Assembly: GCA_009760855.2 (NCBI GenBank)
Contig: WPIO01000305.1
Location: 40,617-104,616 of the forward strand
Origin: Cristatella mucedo
Taxonomy: Eukaryota > Bryozoa > Phylactolaemata > Cristatellidae
DNA: 64,000 nucleotides
Direction of reading: 5' to 3'
Under the pieces are notes generated by a model. It had not been told where the DNA came from. It saw only the letters and a list, made by a program, of their open reading frames with translations, and did no database searches. Below are positions 42,146 through 53,425 of this stretch, in pieces. The stretch's first letter is position 1. Each line of letters opens with the position of its first letter. A program made the translations under genes and the position numbers.

Positions 42146-43868
42146 AACACACTCGATAAAATTTTCTCATACAACCACTGTGGCATCACCCATCCCTACT
42201 ACATACAATCTGCTTATCTGACCACATGCAGATCTCATTCGGCTAACACGTGTGCTCTTCTCATCTAAAATCGCCTGTGAATTGTGAAACCTGAAAATCC
42301 TTGGCTTTGATGCTGTCCGTGCAAGAATATCTGCTTCACCTCTGCTCCTCAATTCTCTTTTCAACGTGTCGTTATTGGTAGACTGCTACAACATGAATCT
42401 ATCTAATGTAAGGTGGTTGCTTTCACTACCTCGGCCCCGAGATCGTGGGTTCGAATCCTGCGGTGGGCAATCCTATATTGCCACTGCAAGCTGAGGTGAT
42501 AGCCGTAAAGGCTCTTCTGTCGCTATATAAAAAGAGGCTGTTAAATCAGCTAGTATTTATTTTTATTATGCTCGATGAGTTACACCTCTGACAAGCAGGC
42601 TGTGTACCCTCGCTTAGACGGCCTGTGGTTTACCACAGAAATTAAACCAGCTCGATGTACTGAGCACAAGCTAGAAAAAGCATACAAACGACCAATACTG
42701 ATTGTCCATCGACTGGCATACAACGACTACTGTAGATCGTACCAATCGATCCTAGCAGTGATCAATTTTAGCTTCTGTAAAATATTGTTGGATCACAGAT
42801 GTGGATGCCAAAATGCTGATGTCGACGATCAACCGTCTCCTTAACCATTCCCAGGTTAGGTCCTTCCCTAATAATCCCTGTGATGATCTAGCTAATCGCA
42901 TCTCTAGCTTCTTATTCAAGAACATAGAAAAGATCAGAGAGTCCAGCCCTAAGGTAGCTGCATCCCCCACGGAATCCTGTTGCTTAATTCTGTGCAGCAC
43001 CTCAAGGTCTACGTTCAAGCCGGTCACTATTAACCTAGTCCCTGAAGTTCATATTCCAATCTAAGAAGACAGCTAGTCCTCTGGAACCTATTCCCCCATC
43101 TTGCTTATGCGATGCATCGATCTGCTGCTGCCATGCATAACCGCCATCATGAATATATCATTAGCCTTAGGTCTTGTCCCAGCACCTTTCAAAAAAGCTG
43201 TCGTCAGGCCCTCAAGAAAGCAACACTCGACCAAGAAAACTTGAGCAACTTCCGCCAAGTCTCCCTATTACCGTTCCTATCAATGACACTGGAACGAGTC
43301 GTGGCAGACCAGCTGAACTCATACATTGAAACTTCAAACCTTGCTAGTAAGTTCGAGTCTGGTTTTAGAGCTAATCACTTCACAGTCAGCATTGCTTCGG
43401 GGAGCTACCTAGGAATGCAGACTAAGGTAGAGTATCTATGCTTGATTTGCTCGATGTTTTGACAACTTTTGATACTATTGATCACCAAATCCTTCGTAAG
43501 CGCCTCTCATCTCGCGTGGGCATCATTGGCACTGACATGCAATGGTTCAGGTTATTTCTGAGCTGGAGACTCCAGATTAGTAATGTGAATAGACAAATGT
43601 AATCTGAGAAACCTCTGAAATATGGGATATCTCAGGGATCTGTGCTTGGTTCCATTCTTTTCATAGTCTTTACTCTCCCTCTTGCCGGTGTGATTGCCAA
43701 GCACAATCTAGGCTTTCACTTCTAAGCAGGTGCACCTTAGCTTTCACCCCTCCCAGCCATCCAGCACGTTGAATTCTCTCTATTTCCTTGCTGCATGTAT
43801 TGAAGACTTCTCCACATTGATGGCATGGCAGCAAAGTTTCTTAATTGAACCATGATAAAAACAACTTA
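42146..43868 (+). mobile_element. LINE-A copy, sense, endonuclease to palm
   Basis: Starts ctcgataaaattttctcata in the endonuclease (SDH region with cttatctgaccacatgcaga), is interrupted by SINE-2 at 42395-42560, then gives the linker (KMLMSTINRLLNHSQ, 42805), LKKATLDQENLSNFRQVSLL (43210), LERVVADQLNSYIETSNLAS (43287), the motif A region (43460), GISQGSVLGSILF-like text (43625) and ends at aaacaacttactagttag. There it meets an antisense copy that begins at the same consensus position. Confidence 0.75.
42395..42560 (+). mobile_element. tRNA-derived SINE (SINE-2), nested in LINE-A
   Basis: Contains GTGGGTTCGAATCCTGCGG, an almost perfect RNA polymerase III box B (GGTTCGAATCC), a diverged box A region upstream (taaggtggttgctttcac), and a body with gaggtgatagccgtaaaggc, gctcttctgtcgctatataa and gaggctgttaaatcagct. 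The same body occurs reversed at 48405-48600. The 3' part does not resemble the LINE-A hairpin. Limits are approximate to about 10 bases. Confidence 0.82.
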
Positions 43869-44272
43869 CTAGTTAGTTTTATCGTAATTCAATGTAATAA
43901 AAATTGCTGCCATCCACATTCGGATGTCATCACTGCATGCAGCAAGGGAGTTGAGAGAATTCGAGGTGCTCGAAGGCTGGCAGGGATCAAAGCAAAGGTA
44001 CAACTGAGTGTCGTCTGCATAGAAGTGAAAGCCTTGATTGTGTTTGGCAATCACATCGACAAGAGGGAGAGTATAAACAGTGAAAATAACCGGACCTAGC
44101 ACTGAGCCCTGAGGTACCTCATATTTCAGATCGGCCTCGTATGATCCTTGCCCATTCACAACAATACTCTGGAGTCTCCCACTGAGATAGAACCTGAACC
44201 ATTGCAGAGCAGTGCCAGTGATGCCGAGGCGAGATGAGAAAGGCGCAAGAAAGCCTTGGTGATCGATAGTAT
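43869..44272 (-). mobile_element. LINE-A copy, antisense (palm), left of LTR insertion
   Basis: One long minus frame (43869-44159) reads [40 protein letters not shown] and CFDPCQPSSTSNSLNSLAAC, containing the catalytic YADD. It starts at the same consensus position at which the preceding sense copy stops. The 706-bp LTR element is inserted at 44273. Confidence 0.83.
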
Positions 44273-44978
44273 TGTAACCGGGTTCCAGGAGTCAGTGGCT
44301 AATTCCCACCAAACCCTGCCATACTCCTGCCACGTTACCGCTCGCCATGCCGCCGAGCTAGGGTAAGACGAGCGGCCGTCCGGGTAAACCTCTTTATATT
44401 CATGCATGCGCCAACAACAACAGGGGAACTAAACAAGTCTACAGGGAGGGTCCTATACATTATAAACTATGGGAGTGCAAGATGAGGCAGCAAGCACGAA
44501 CAAACGTGTTAGTTGGGGTCAGTCGGCTTCCGCAGTCCTGTCGTTGTACCGAGTCCAACAGTACGAGCGTACGCCGTCCAAAACCCGGCTGGCTGAGTAA
44601 CTGCTGGCTAGTCCGAGTCGACAACTACCACAGTCATAAGCTTCCACCGAAAGAAACTCTCTACACGGGGGATGCGGTATAAACAAGTCAACAACGAGCG
44701 AGCTATCCAGCTCTGCTCGGGCCTTGGGTAGTAGTTCCCTTGCGTGCGTGGCAGCATCGCCGGAGCACGCCTGCACGAATCCAGGTGCATAACTCGGCGA
44801 GACCGGGAGCCTCCAACACCACGACTTACTTGGCCAACTTCCCGTACCCAAGAGCCCCGGTGACCTCACGTCACCGCATACATCCGGCCATGCGGTAGGT
44901 CCGACCCCGGCCTAGCCGGTGACCCTAACCCTCACCATAGCCGTCTGGTCCCAGCCAACCGAACCCAGCCTGGGTACA
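44273..44978. mobile_element. Solo-LTR-like element, complete copy (706 bp)
   Basis: Starts TGTAACCGGGTTCC and ends CCTGGGTACA. It is flanked by 4-bp direct duplications GTAT (44269-44272 and 44979-44982) that split a LINE-A copy whose empty site is seen at 27284 (gatcgatggtatcaaaag). TG...CA ends, short target duplication, and a TATA-like cctctttatattcatgc suggest a solo LTR; weakly inverted ends (TGTAACC/GGGTACA) leave a DNA transposon as the alternative. No long coding region; the GC-rich 3' two thirds match 1-495 and 1613-1652. Confidence 0.8.
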
Positions 44979-45420
44979 GTATCAAAAGCTGCCGAAAGAT
45001 CGAGCAAAATAAGCAAAGATACTCTACCCATGTCTGCATTCCTAGGTAGGTCTTTGTACACATAAAGCAATGCTGACTCTGTGGATTGATTAGCCCTAAA
45101 GCAGACTGAAACTTACTAGAAAGGTTTGAAGTTTCATTATATGAGTTCATTTGGTCTGCCATGACTCGTTTCAGTGTCTTTGACAGGAGTGCTAGAAGGG
45201 AGACTGGGTGGTAGTTGCTCAAGTTCTCGTGGTCTAATGTTGCTTTCTTGAGTACTGGCCAAACTACAGCTTCTTTGAAAGGTGCTGGTACATGACCGGA
45301 GGATAATGACTTATTAATGCTGTTAGTTATGCATGGCAGCAGCATATCAATTTACCGTAGGAGCAGGACAGTAGGAATAGGCTCCATAGAACTTGTTGTC
45401 TTACTTGGGTGTGGAGGAAC
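44979..45420 (-). mobile_element. LINE-A copy, antisense, right of LTR insertion
   Basis: Continues the copy from 44272: FDTI region (44985), then a minus frame 44932-45345 with LPCITNSINKSLSSGHVPAP, FKEAVVWPVLKKATLDHENL and SNYHPVSLLALLSKTLKRVM, the fingers of the reverse transcriptase. Homology fades near 45420. Confidence 0.82.
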
Positions 45421-48144
45421 TAACCAGTAGTGCAGGGGATGCATTGTAGGAAAATAACTTGATAGGCGATCCTAGCAGTAGGCATTTAGCAATCAATAGG
45501 CGCTCCAGTTCTTATGCACTATTGTGAAACGTTGAATAGACAAGCTTTTATTAGTTTTTAGCTGCATTCACTTCCGTACTCTGTGTTTTCATGAACTTTG
45601 ATCTTAATAATAATAATAATGCTTTTGATAAAGCGCCCTTGGAGAACTAAATCTTTTTCCAGGCGCTTTACAGTTGCTGAGATCTTGCAAGAGATATCAG
45701 GAATTGACAAGCGACATTAGTGGAATTTTGGTTGTTTATTAAAGTTGTTGCTTATTTAAGTTGTTAAAGTAATCCTCTGAGTACTTGAGCAGTCCATATT
45801 TGTTCAGATTTAGACAATGTGAACAATACCAACTGTTTGAATACGAGCCAATAGTTATTTGAGTGGCTAGTGTCGTTTGCTTTGGCTGAAATTCTATGCT
45901 ACATCCTTATTCTGATAAGAAAGTAATAAAGCATGTAGTGTAGCCTTGATTTAACTCGTGACAGCATCATCCGGCAAGTGATATAGCCATCCAAGTATAA
46001 ATTGGCTGCAGCTTTCACTCTAGTCTTTGCTCGGCTGAATTCTCACCCTTATCTTCAAGCATTAATTTATAACTTACAATTAGTGAGTAACTGCTGAGCC
46101 GCTCCTCGTGGATACCCCTAAAGGACAAACTTGCTCTCATGGTAGACATTTTGTTACGATGCAAGTTATACCGATGAGATGGTCCTGCGATACGGGGGAG
46201 TTGTAGCTCTTAACCATCTGGAATGAGAGAAGCCCACTGGTTGAAAACCCAGTCGGCATGCCCATGCTCGAAGTGAACTATCGGAATCGTTACTTTCCTG
46301 TAGCTGAGTGAGCAGGCTGACAGTGCAGAGTCTGGTGCCTTTCGAAACAGTGATTAGCTGAGGCTGGCCACCTCCCTGTTTTAGATCTGGGTATAGCTTC
46401 TCGCCTCGAAAAATGAGGCCTGGCTGTTGATGTTGTCTAGCAACATAATCTCAGAAAATTGTGAATTATGCTAGGAAGTTAAATGATAGTTTTAATAGTT
46501 AGACATACAGCACTCTAAGAATACAAAATTTTGATTGAAGTATAGCAATTTAAAGCATGTGGATAGAGATTCAGCTGTCTTTCCGGAATCAACCAACCTA
46601 TGATTATGATTGTTGTTAGTAATTAGATCTCTCATAAGCACATTCGATTTTCTGTATTCTTAATAGTAATAATACATTTGTATAGTGTTTCAGAGAACTG
46701 AATCTCTTTATAGGCACTTTACAGATGCTGTATGGAAAGGTTCAAATGCTTCATTGTAACATGCTGACCGTCCAACCCAAGCGAGGTTTGGATGTGTGGG
46801 GCATTTCGCGTGATCTGTTGACATCACCTTGTAGGCAGCGTCTGTTAGGATTCTATGCCAGCAGTAGTTGTCTTTGATCTATTTTTTCTAAAATCGTGTT
46901 TACCGCACTGGCCTTAAATGCATAGGCTAGGCTTAGGAGATATATGGTATAGGCTTAGGAGAATGCCAGGCTCAGAACAGTTGGCTGTTCAGCTGTTCCA
47001 CTAACTAGGATTCTGTTAGATCGTCAAATTCAGTCGCATGGCAGTTTTGACTCTAGGTCTCTTCTTTTTGGCTATTCCTGAAAGATAATGTGTTTCCGAG
47101 ATTTCTGCATGATGGAAGTGGCCTTCAGATGCTGAGCATCAGAATCATTATGCTTAACTCAAAATAGGTGTATTACGAAAGGATATGACCAGCTTTTATT
47201 TGATGGTGATCTCAGAAACCAATTAATCAGTGTGGCTGTATTAAGTTGCATGGTGATGCTATCCTTAGTTTCTACTAAGGTCACCGTAAGGTCTCATCGC
47301 TTCTGTTTATTAAAACGTTGAAACCCAACGTTGAAACCGCAATAAAAATTGATTACTTCACAGCTTTGTAAATCTTTGCTGGCGACTGATTTGTTCTATT
47401 AGTTTGCAATGGCCATTCCATGTTCATGGTCGGTACCGTATTTGACGTTAGAGGTTACGATCAAAGAGAATTTATATTTGTGACTGTAACTTGAAGAGAC
47501 CCTTGTTGGGCAGCTTCTTTTCTGTGAACTAGTAGTTTTAAGGCTGTTTGACCTCTGGTTTAGGTCTACTAAAACAAAGAATTTCATCATTCTAACAGAT
47601 TATTTGAACTCCATAAATCGATGGCCAGGGAGTCATACTTAGCTTGTTTTAGAGTTTGCTTTAAATAAGTCCCAAGATATATGTAGGAATTTTTTTATTC
47701 ACCCGTGAGTCAATCACCAGTGTGTCAACCGTCCTTTTTTGACACGGCTATGGCAAGCTCTCTCTGGACACCACTATCAAGAAAGTAGCACATATATGAT
47801 TGTATCAGGCTGACCTTGGCTGTCGGCTAAATAATCCAAACAATGGTAACATTAGGCAAGTTCTCAATTCCGGAGCTTTTCTACTTGTTGCAAAACGTGT
47901 CTTGAACTGACTGGACTGAGGTACCGTAAGCTATTACTGATCATCCACAGACCTGGTGACTAACCCGAACTTGTATTTTTGGAAACGAAGCACGTTTATA
48001 ACTAAGCGCAGGTGTGCTGTGGCTTTGGAGACGTCTCACGTTACCTGTCGAGGGCTATTGGCAGCAACGTTGTATCTATAGTCTTCTAGCTCTTATCGGA
48101 AAGGGTCCTAGAAACGTCATCGGGTGGCTCGTTGATGTTAGGGT
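45421..48144. other. Intron of LRR gene; mostly unrecognised, with two LINE-A tails
   Basis: Two isolated antisense LINE-A 3' hairpin/(ATA)n ends are visible, at 45605-45675 (ataataatgcttttgataaa) and 46662-46735 (ataatacatttgtatagtgt). A short endonuclease-like trace near 47925-47985 resembles 36785-36855. Otherwise I see no gene. Confidence 0.5.
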
Positions 48145-48320
48145 CGTGCTATGCACTTATAGGTCACCTTATTGTGCAAAGTTAGGTCATATCTTAAGAA
48201 TAAGCAGTCCCAAGGCTTTTTTTAGCATACTGCCTTCTCCAGGGACTAGTAATGTACCTTTATACGAAAACCGCAAATCCTTGTGCTTTAGAGACTGAGG
48301 AAATAGGCACATACAGCTTT
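48145..48320. repeat. Dispersed repeat, second copy of 32041-32225
   Basis: gcacttataggtcaccttat, actgccttctccagggacta and aaataggcacatacagc occur in the same order and spacing as in the first copy. Confidence 0.5.
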
Positions 48321-48404
48321 ATACTGACTGATATTGCAACGTTTCCAGGTTGAGTGTACTTCAAGAGGCAGCTAATGTGCATGTGTGCCCTATAGCTTTC
48401 CAGT

Positions 48405-48600
48405 AATTTTTAATAAAATAGCTGATTTAACAGCCTCGTTTGCATAGCGACAGAAGAGCCTACGTACGGCTATCACCACTGTTTGCAGCAGCAATAAAGA
48501 ATCGCCCACCGCACGATTCGAACCCACGGCCTCGGGACCAAGGTCGTGAAAGCCACTGCCTTACCTAGTGTGTCATCATGGCTCACCAAAGGAACACTGT
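48405..48600 (-). mobile_element. tRNA-derived SINE (SINE-2)
   Basis: On the minus strand: GGTAAGGCAGTGGCTTTCAC (box A region), GCCGTGGGTTCGAATCGTGC (box B GGTTCGAATC), then gggcgattctttattgctgc, gtgatagccgtacgtaggct and gaggctgttaaatcagct. It is collinear with 42395-42560 and somewhat longer. Confidence 0.85.
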
Positions 48601-48849
48601 TGCACTATTACCAGTCGCGCATATGGATATCCACAATAATTTGTAACTGCACTTTTTGGCAATAGCAGTAAATCTCATCGTAGTTCGTCTGAGTCGTGTG
48701 TTTTAACCTCGGCCGCTGGCTTTTTCACATAACAGCAAACAAAGGGTATTATAGTTGAAAAATGTTATGGTGACCGATTCCCTACCACTGAGCTTTTGCT
48801 GATGATTGACGATTGGATGTTTAGATGTGATGTTTGAGGTTTGGGCAGC

Positions 48850-49560
48850 AAAAATTAGTATGACTACTCTGTGCCGTATCTTCTGCTTGTAATATTTTGG
48901 TGCTGTCGTCCCTTAAGCACTTAAATGGGTGGCTTGCAAGATGTTAAAGATTTTCTTTCGTTGCTTTTCCTAGTTGGAGGAGCTCGATCTCAGTTGTAAC
49001 AAAGACCTCACCACTCTCACTCACTCCATGTGCAAGCTGCAGGCACTGAAAAAGCTGTGTGCTAAGGATTGCGGTCTAATTAAACTGCCTGACGCTTGGG
49101 AAGACATGAAGTCGGTAAGCTCAGAAGTAAATTGCTATGCTACCCTTCGGGAAATATGTTTTGCGCATGGGACTGCCACTGCTTAGCTTGCTATGTGCAC
49201 TCCGATCTTAATTTGGTATTGTTCCACGGTGTTATGCCTTGAAAAAAAAATATGTGATTGTTCGGTGCCTTTGGTTTGTGATCTGTAGCTGCTAAAACTT
49301 GTGTTAGAATCTGAAATAACTGATCTTGCATATCAATGCTAACCCTGTGGTTCGTTTGCTCAGACACTTTTGAAAATAAATCCACTCTACACTTTACCTT
49401 TTCACATAGTCAGGTAATTGCTCTACTTAAAACTGAATGCATCAAATAATATTAAGCATGACAAAATGCAATATCCTCGGTTTAGCTATAGAGTCGGCAC
49501 TCATTTTTAGATGGTTTAATATTTCACGTTATGTTTACATGCTTATTTGTGACTGTTAAA
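48850..49560 (+). repeat. LRR gene module 3
   Basis: Flanks of exon 48974-49114 resemble those of the exons in modules 1 and 2: ctgtgccgtatcttctgctt, gtggcttgcaagatgttaaa before, and gtgcactccgatcttaattt, ctgtagctgctaaaacttgt after. So this exon too arose by duplication of an intron-exon-intron unit. Confidence 0.55.
48974..49114 (+). CDS. Leucine-rich-repeat exon 4
   Basis: Between cttttcctag and gtaagc lie 47 codons, phase 0 at both ends: LEELDLSCNKDLTTLTHSMC, KLQALKKLCAKDCGLIKLPD and AWEDMKS. It is two 23-residue leucine-rich repeats, sister to exons at 34283 and 36191. It is fully open and keeps the consensus LxxLDLSxNxxLTxL and LxAxxCxLxxLP positions, except that threonine replaces the proline of the first LP. 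About 12.5 kb of LINE-filled intron precede it. Confidence 0.75.
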
Positions 49561-49565
49561 CTTCG

Positions 49566-49848
49566 AACACGCAATGACATCTACTCTCCAACTGCCGACT
49601 ATGGCACATCTTTTTCAGCGGTCCTGAACTGCTACTTCTATGCTACTCACTACCTCAACTGCTCTCCTAACTCTGCTATGCTTCCCACTTTCTCTTTGTT
49701 GCGTGAGACGAAGTCTGTTGGCTACCGAATGTGTACCGAAAGCCGCTTAGGCTGTGAGTGCGCTATACAAAACTCTCCTGCGTAACACCCACATGGTCTT
49801 TATGACGTCGTGGAGTTACTGACGGAGATACATAACACATAACATGAT
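49566..49848 (+). mobile_element. LINE-B 3' end, young
   Basis: Nearly identical to 15500-15775 (NDIYSPTADYGTSFSAVLNC, then YFYATHYLNCSPNSAMLPTF) and ends gacggagatacataacacataacat. A 280-bp 5'-truncated insertion in the intron after LRR exon 4. Confidence 0.88.
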
Positions 49849-50249
49849 GTTAGGCTTACCCAGGATAGGAAAAGAAAACTCGATTTAGATTGAATCATGA
49901 TGAAAGGAAATATTAAAATTGCAAGTTAAATTTTTAGTGATACTATTACACTTGTTTACTTAGGGAGGAGGGACTGTTTTAATATATTTAGATGATCAAA
50001 TTCTGAAAGAGTGGAAAGAGCGCTACTGTTTCGAAGTAATTTTACTAGCTATGAGGGCTGTGCTTGTTTTCTCGATCAGATTGGATTTGACGTACTGCTG
50101 TCAAGGTGCCATTTCATGGTTTAAGCAACGACCTTAAATTAACAAGTGGGGATGTTGAGTTTTCAAAAAAGTCAAGCCCAGCAGTCTCGGTGGACTTACT
50201 GGTGCAAAGACGGTCAGAAGTAAGAATTCCCAAGTAGGTCCTTAGTAGT
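49849..50249. other. Intron sequence, nothing recognised
   Basis: No coding or repeat signal that I can support. Confidence 0.4.
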
Positions 50250-50389
50250 TGCTATGCTTTGATCCCTTCCAGCCCTCCAGCACTTCTAATTCTCTCAACT
50301 CCGTTGCTGCATGTATTGATGGGATGTGCACGCGGATGGCAGAAAACTTCCTTAAATTGAATAATGGCAAAACTGACTTATTGATCACA
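50250..50389 (+). mobile_element. LINE-A copy, sense (left part), interrupted
   Basis: tgctttgatcccttccagcc to ggcaaaactgacttattgat covers CFDPFQPSSTSNSLNSVAAC and FLKLNNGKTD. An antisense LINE-A with ATCACA target duplication follows; the copy resumes at 50888. Confidence 0.8.
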
Positions 50390-50881
50390 TAATAATGGTA
50401 ATAATAATGCACTTGATAAAGCGCCCTCAGATAACTTAATCTCTCTCTCTAGGCGCTGTACATTTGCTGCAAAGGGAAATGCAATTGAATGGTGAGTAAA
50501 ATCATGCTTCACAAACAAACAAAATGAATAACTTGGTTAGGGGTGACATGCACAGGGTCAGCATGCGATGTGGTTAGTGGCAGCATGCACAGTGTCAGCA
50601 CACATAAGCACATGAAGGACCAATCACAGGGACCCACTAAATGCTGTCCTAAATAGGTGTGTTTTTAAATTCTTTTTAAATGTTTTCAGGTCACGGGATG
50701 TTCTGACGCAGGTCGGGAGGGAGTTCCAGGCTTTGGGAGCATACGAACTAAATGCACGGTCTCCAAAGGATTTGAGGTTTGTACCGAGTATTTGTAGACT
50801 GTTGGATTCCGAAAAGCAGGTGGTACGATGCTTGGCCTGATGGGGGAGTAGATCAGAGGGATAGGCTGGAGCCAAAGAATT
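50390..50881 (-). mobile_element. LINE-A copy, antisense, nested, with target duplication
   Basis: A 492-bp insertion begins taataatggtaataataatgc and contains the hairpin and the C-terminal frame (50624-50956 minus: LAPAYPSDLLPHQAKHRTTC to LFRTAFSGSL). ATCACA at 50384-50389 and 50882-50887 is its target duplication, splitting a sense LINE-A. Confidence 0.92.
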
Positions 50882-50887
50882 ATCACA

Positions 50888-51392
50888 GGAAAGCGGAGTG
50901 TGGTTCAGAAATTGGAAAGGCAAGCTCTCACTCTCGGCCCTGCCTGCATACGTCATTTTGAGTCTTCACGAAATCTAGGTGTCCTGCTCCAAACTGACCT
51001 ATCACTAGACGACCAGATCAGGTCCACAGTCTGGTCTGCCTACTTTCAGGTACATAAGATATCTACAATTTGGTCTTGTTTAGAAATTGTTGCCACAACT
51101 AAATTAGTCCATGCATTTGTGACACACTGACTCGAATATTGTAACCCTTTGCTTGCTGGTCTACTGGCATATGCAACCAGGGTTTACTGCTTGCTCAAAA
51201 CTGCAGCTACGCTTGTCTGTGGTGAGAGTCGAAATTGCCATCGGACACCACTTCTTCCCGACCTGCACTGGATCCCAGTCAAGCAACGAATCGAATTTAA
51301 GGTTCCGTCACTCTTAGTTCTCTTTATTCTTGGGCTCCAGCCTACCTATCAGATCTACTCTCCCACCAGGCTGAGCATACAGTGTTCAGCCT
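50888..51392 (+). mobile_element. LINE-A copy, sense (right part)
   Basis: Resumes as gaaagcggagtgtggttcag (KPSVVQKLERQALTLG), then SRNLGVLLQTDLSLDDQIRS, and runs to the ILGLQPTYQIYSPTRLS region near 51375. It ends abruptly at a junction with LINE-B sequence. Confidence 0.75.
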
Positions 51393-51499
51393 TTACTGAA
51401 ACAATTATTATGCACATTCTTGCCTCTATTCAGCCCCTCCGACTAAAACAATCTCGGTTCCACAACCTGTGACCTTCCGTAAAAGGTTCACCGAGGTTT
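51393..51499 (+). mobile_element. LINE-B copy, sense (left part), interrupted
   Basis: cctttactgaaacaattatt to aaaaggttcaccgaggttt matches 13905-14008 of the full LINE-B. It continues at 52566 after a nested antisense LINE-A; AGGTTT is duplicated at 51494-51499 and 52560-52565. Confidence 0.85.
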
Positions 51500-52559
51500 A
51501 TAATAATAATAATGCACTTGTTAAAGTGCCCTCAGAGAACTCGATCTCTTTCTAGGCGCTTTACATTTGCTGCAAAGGGAAATGTAATTGAATGGTGAGT
51601 AGTATCATGCTTGACAAACAAACAACATGAATAGCATGGTTAGGAATGACATGCACAGGATCAGCATGCAAGTAGGGTTAGTGGCAGCATGCACAGTGTC
51701 AGCACGCATAAGCATATGAAGGACGAATCTCGGAGACCCACTAAATGCTGTCCTAAATAGGTGTGTTTTAAGTTCTTTTTAAATGTGGTCAAGTCAGGGG
51801 ATGTTCTGACGCAAGTAGGGAGAGAGTTACAGGCTTTGGGAGCATACGGATTAAATGCACGGTCTCCAAAGGATTTGAGGTTTGTACGAGGTATTGGTAA
51901 GCTGTTAGATTCCGAAAAGTGGGTGGTATGATGCTTGGCCTGGTCGGGGAGTAGATCTGAGAGACAGGCTGGAGCCATAGAATGAAGTGACCTAAAAGTG
52001 AGCGTCAAAACCTTGAAGTCAATCCGTTGCTCGACAGATAGCCAGTTCAGGTCGGCAAGAAGTGTAGTAATGTGGCAGCTGCGATGCTCACGACAGGCAA
52101 GCCTAGCTGCAGAATTTTGCACCAGCTGCAATCGCCTGATTGCACATGCCAGTAGGCCAGTAAGCAGTGAGTTGCAGAAGTCGAGATGGGATGTCACGAA
52201 TACATGGACCAACTTGGACGTGGTATTCTTTTCTAAACAAGCCCGAATTTGAGCAATGTTATGTATCTGAAAGTAAGCAGATTTGACTGTTGAGCTGATG
52301 TGGTCGTCTAACGAGAGGTCAGTTTGGAACATGACACCTAGATTTCGAGCTGATTCAACTGGAGATATGCTGGCACAGCCAATTTGGAGTGTCAGCCTTT
52401 CCAATTCGTGAATCACACTAGGTTTTCCCATAACTAGTAAGTTAATTTTATCATCGTTTAGTTTTAGAAAATTTGCTGCCATCCATGTTCGGATGTCATT
52501 AATACATGCAGCAAGTGAGTTGAGAGAATTTGAGGTGCTCGAAGGCTGGGAGGGATTAA
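51500..52559 (-). mobile_element. LINE-A copy, antisense, nested, long reading frame
   Basis: A 1060-bp insertion with (ATA)n and hairpin at the left and a minus frame of about 300 residues, from the end of the palm (FNPSQPSSTSNSLNSLAACI) through [20 protein letters not shown] and NLGVMFQTDLSLDDHISSTV to KACNSLPTCVRTSPDLTTFK. The frame is almost unbroken, so it is young. Target duplication AGGTTT at both ends fixes its limits. Confidence 0.93.
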
Positions 52560-52565
52560 AGGTTT

Positions 52566-53196
52566 CTGCATGTGATGTTGATACCTTAATACGGTCTAGC
52601 AAAATGAACTAGTCTCCTGAAGACCCTATACCTTCATCTCTGTGGTCTTCACTAGCAGACCAAATTCGCCTTGCCATAACTAAGATCTTTAATGCTTCTC
52701 TGGGAACAGGGGTCGTCCCCAAGTCCTTCTAATCGGCAATCGTTAGACCCATACTTAAAAGCCTGGATTAGACACAGATGTCCTTGTTAACTATCGCCCA
52801 GTTTTCTTTCTTTCTTTCTTATCTAAGATTCTTGAGAAATTTTTTGCTAAACAGCTGGTTGAACATATTGAAAAGAATGAAATGTCAGAAACATTTCAGA
52901 GTTCAAGAGACAGCGCTCCACTGAAACTGCTCTCCTCCGTGTTAACATTGACTACGTGGCAACGACCTCGGAAATATCACTGCCCTAGCTCTGCTAGATC
53001 TGTCAGCTGCTTTTGACGCCATTCATCACGATATTCTACTCGAACGATTAGGAACAACGATCGGTCTGAGACGAAGCACTAACATGGTTTAAATCGTACT
53101 TGTCTGAGCCCGTTCAATCCGTGTTGTGTTGGGGTCACGTCTCACACACGAGAAGGGTCACCTGTGGAGTCCCTCAAGGGTCTGTACTCAAGGGTC
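52566..53196 (+). mobile_element. LINE-B copy, sense (right part)
   Basis: Resumes ctgcatgtgatgttgatacc, then the fingers (tctcctgaagaccctatacc), motif A region near 53000 (ctagatctgtcagctgcttt) and the VPQGSVL text near 53170, where ctcaagggtctg is present twice. Many small indels make it a fossil. Confidence 0.8.
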
Positions 53197-53425
53197 TGCT
53201 TGCTTCATGTGCTTACGCGTGCTGACACGGTGCATGCTGCCACGAACCACATTTGCAACCTGACCCTGTGCATGTCACGCCTAACCATGTTATTCATGTT
53301 GTTTGTTTATCAAGCATGATATTACTCACCATTGAATTGCCTTTCTCTTTGCAGCAAATGTAAAGCACTTAGAAAGAGATTTAGTTCTCCGAGGGCGCAT
53401 TATCAAGTGCATTACTATTATTATT
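53197..53425 (+). mobile_element. LINE-A 3' end, sense
   Basis: 3' UTR (gtgcttacgcgtgctgacac), the hairpin AAAGCAC...GGGCGCATT at about 53361-53400 and the attactattattatt end. No coding part remains. Confidence 0.75.

Noticed and set aside
42430-42475. tRNA gene suggested by the GGTTCGAATCC box B
   Set aside because: No complete cloverleaf; the same head plus body recurs at 48405-48600, so it is a SINE.
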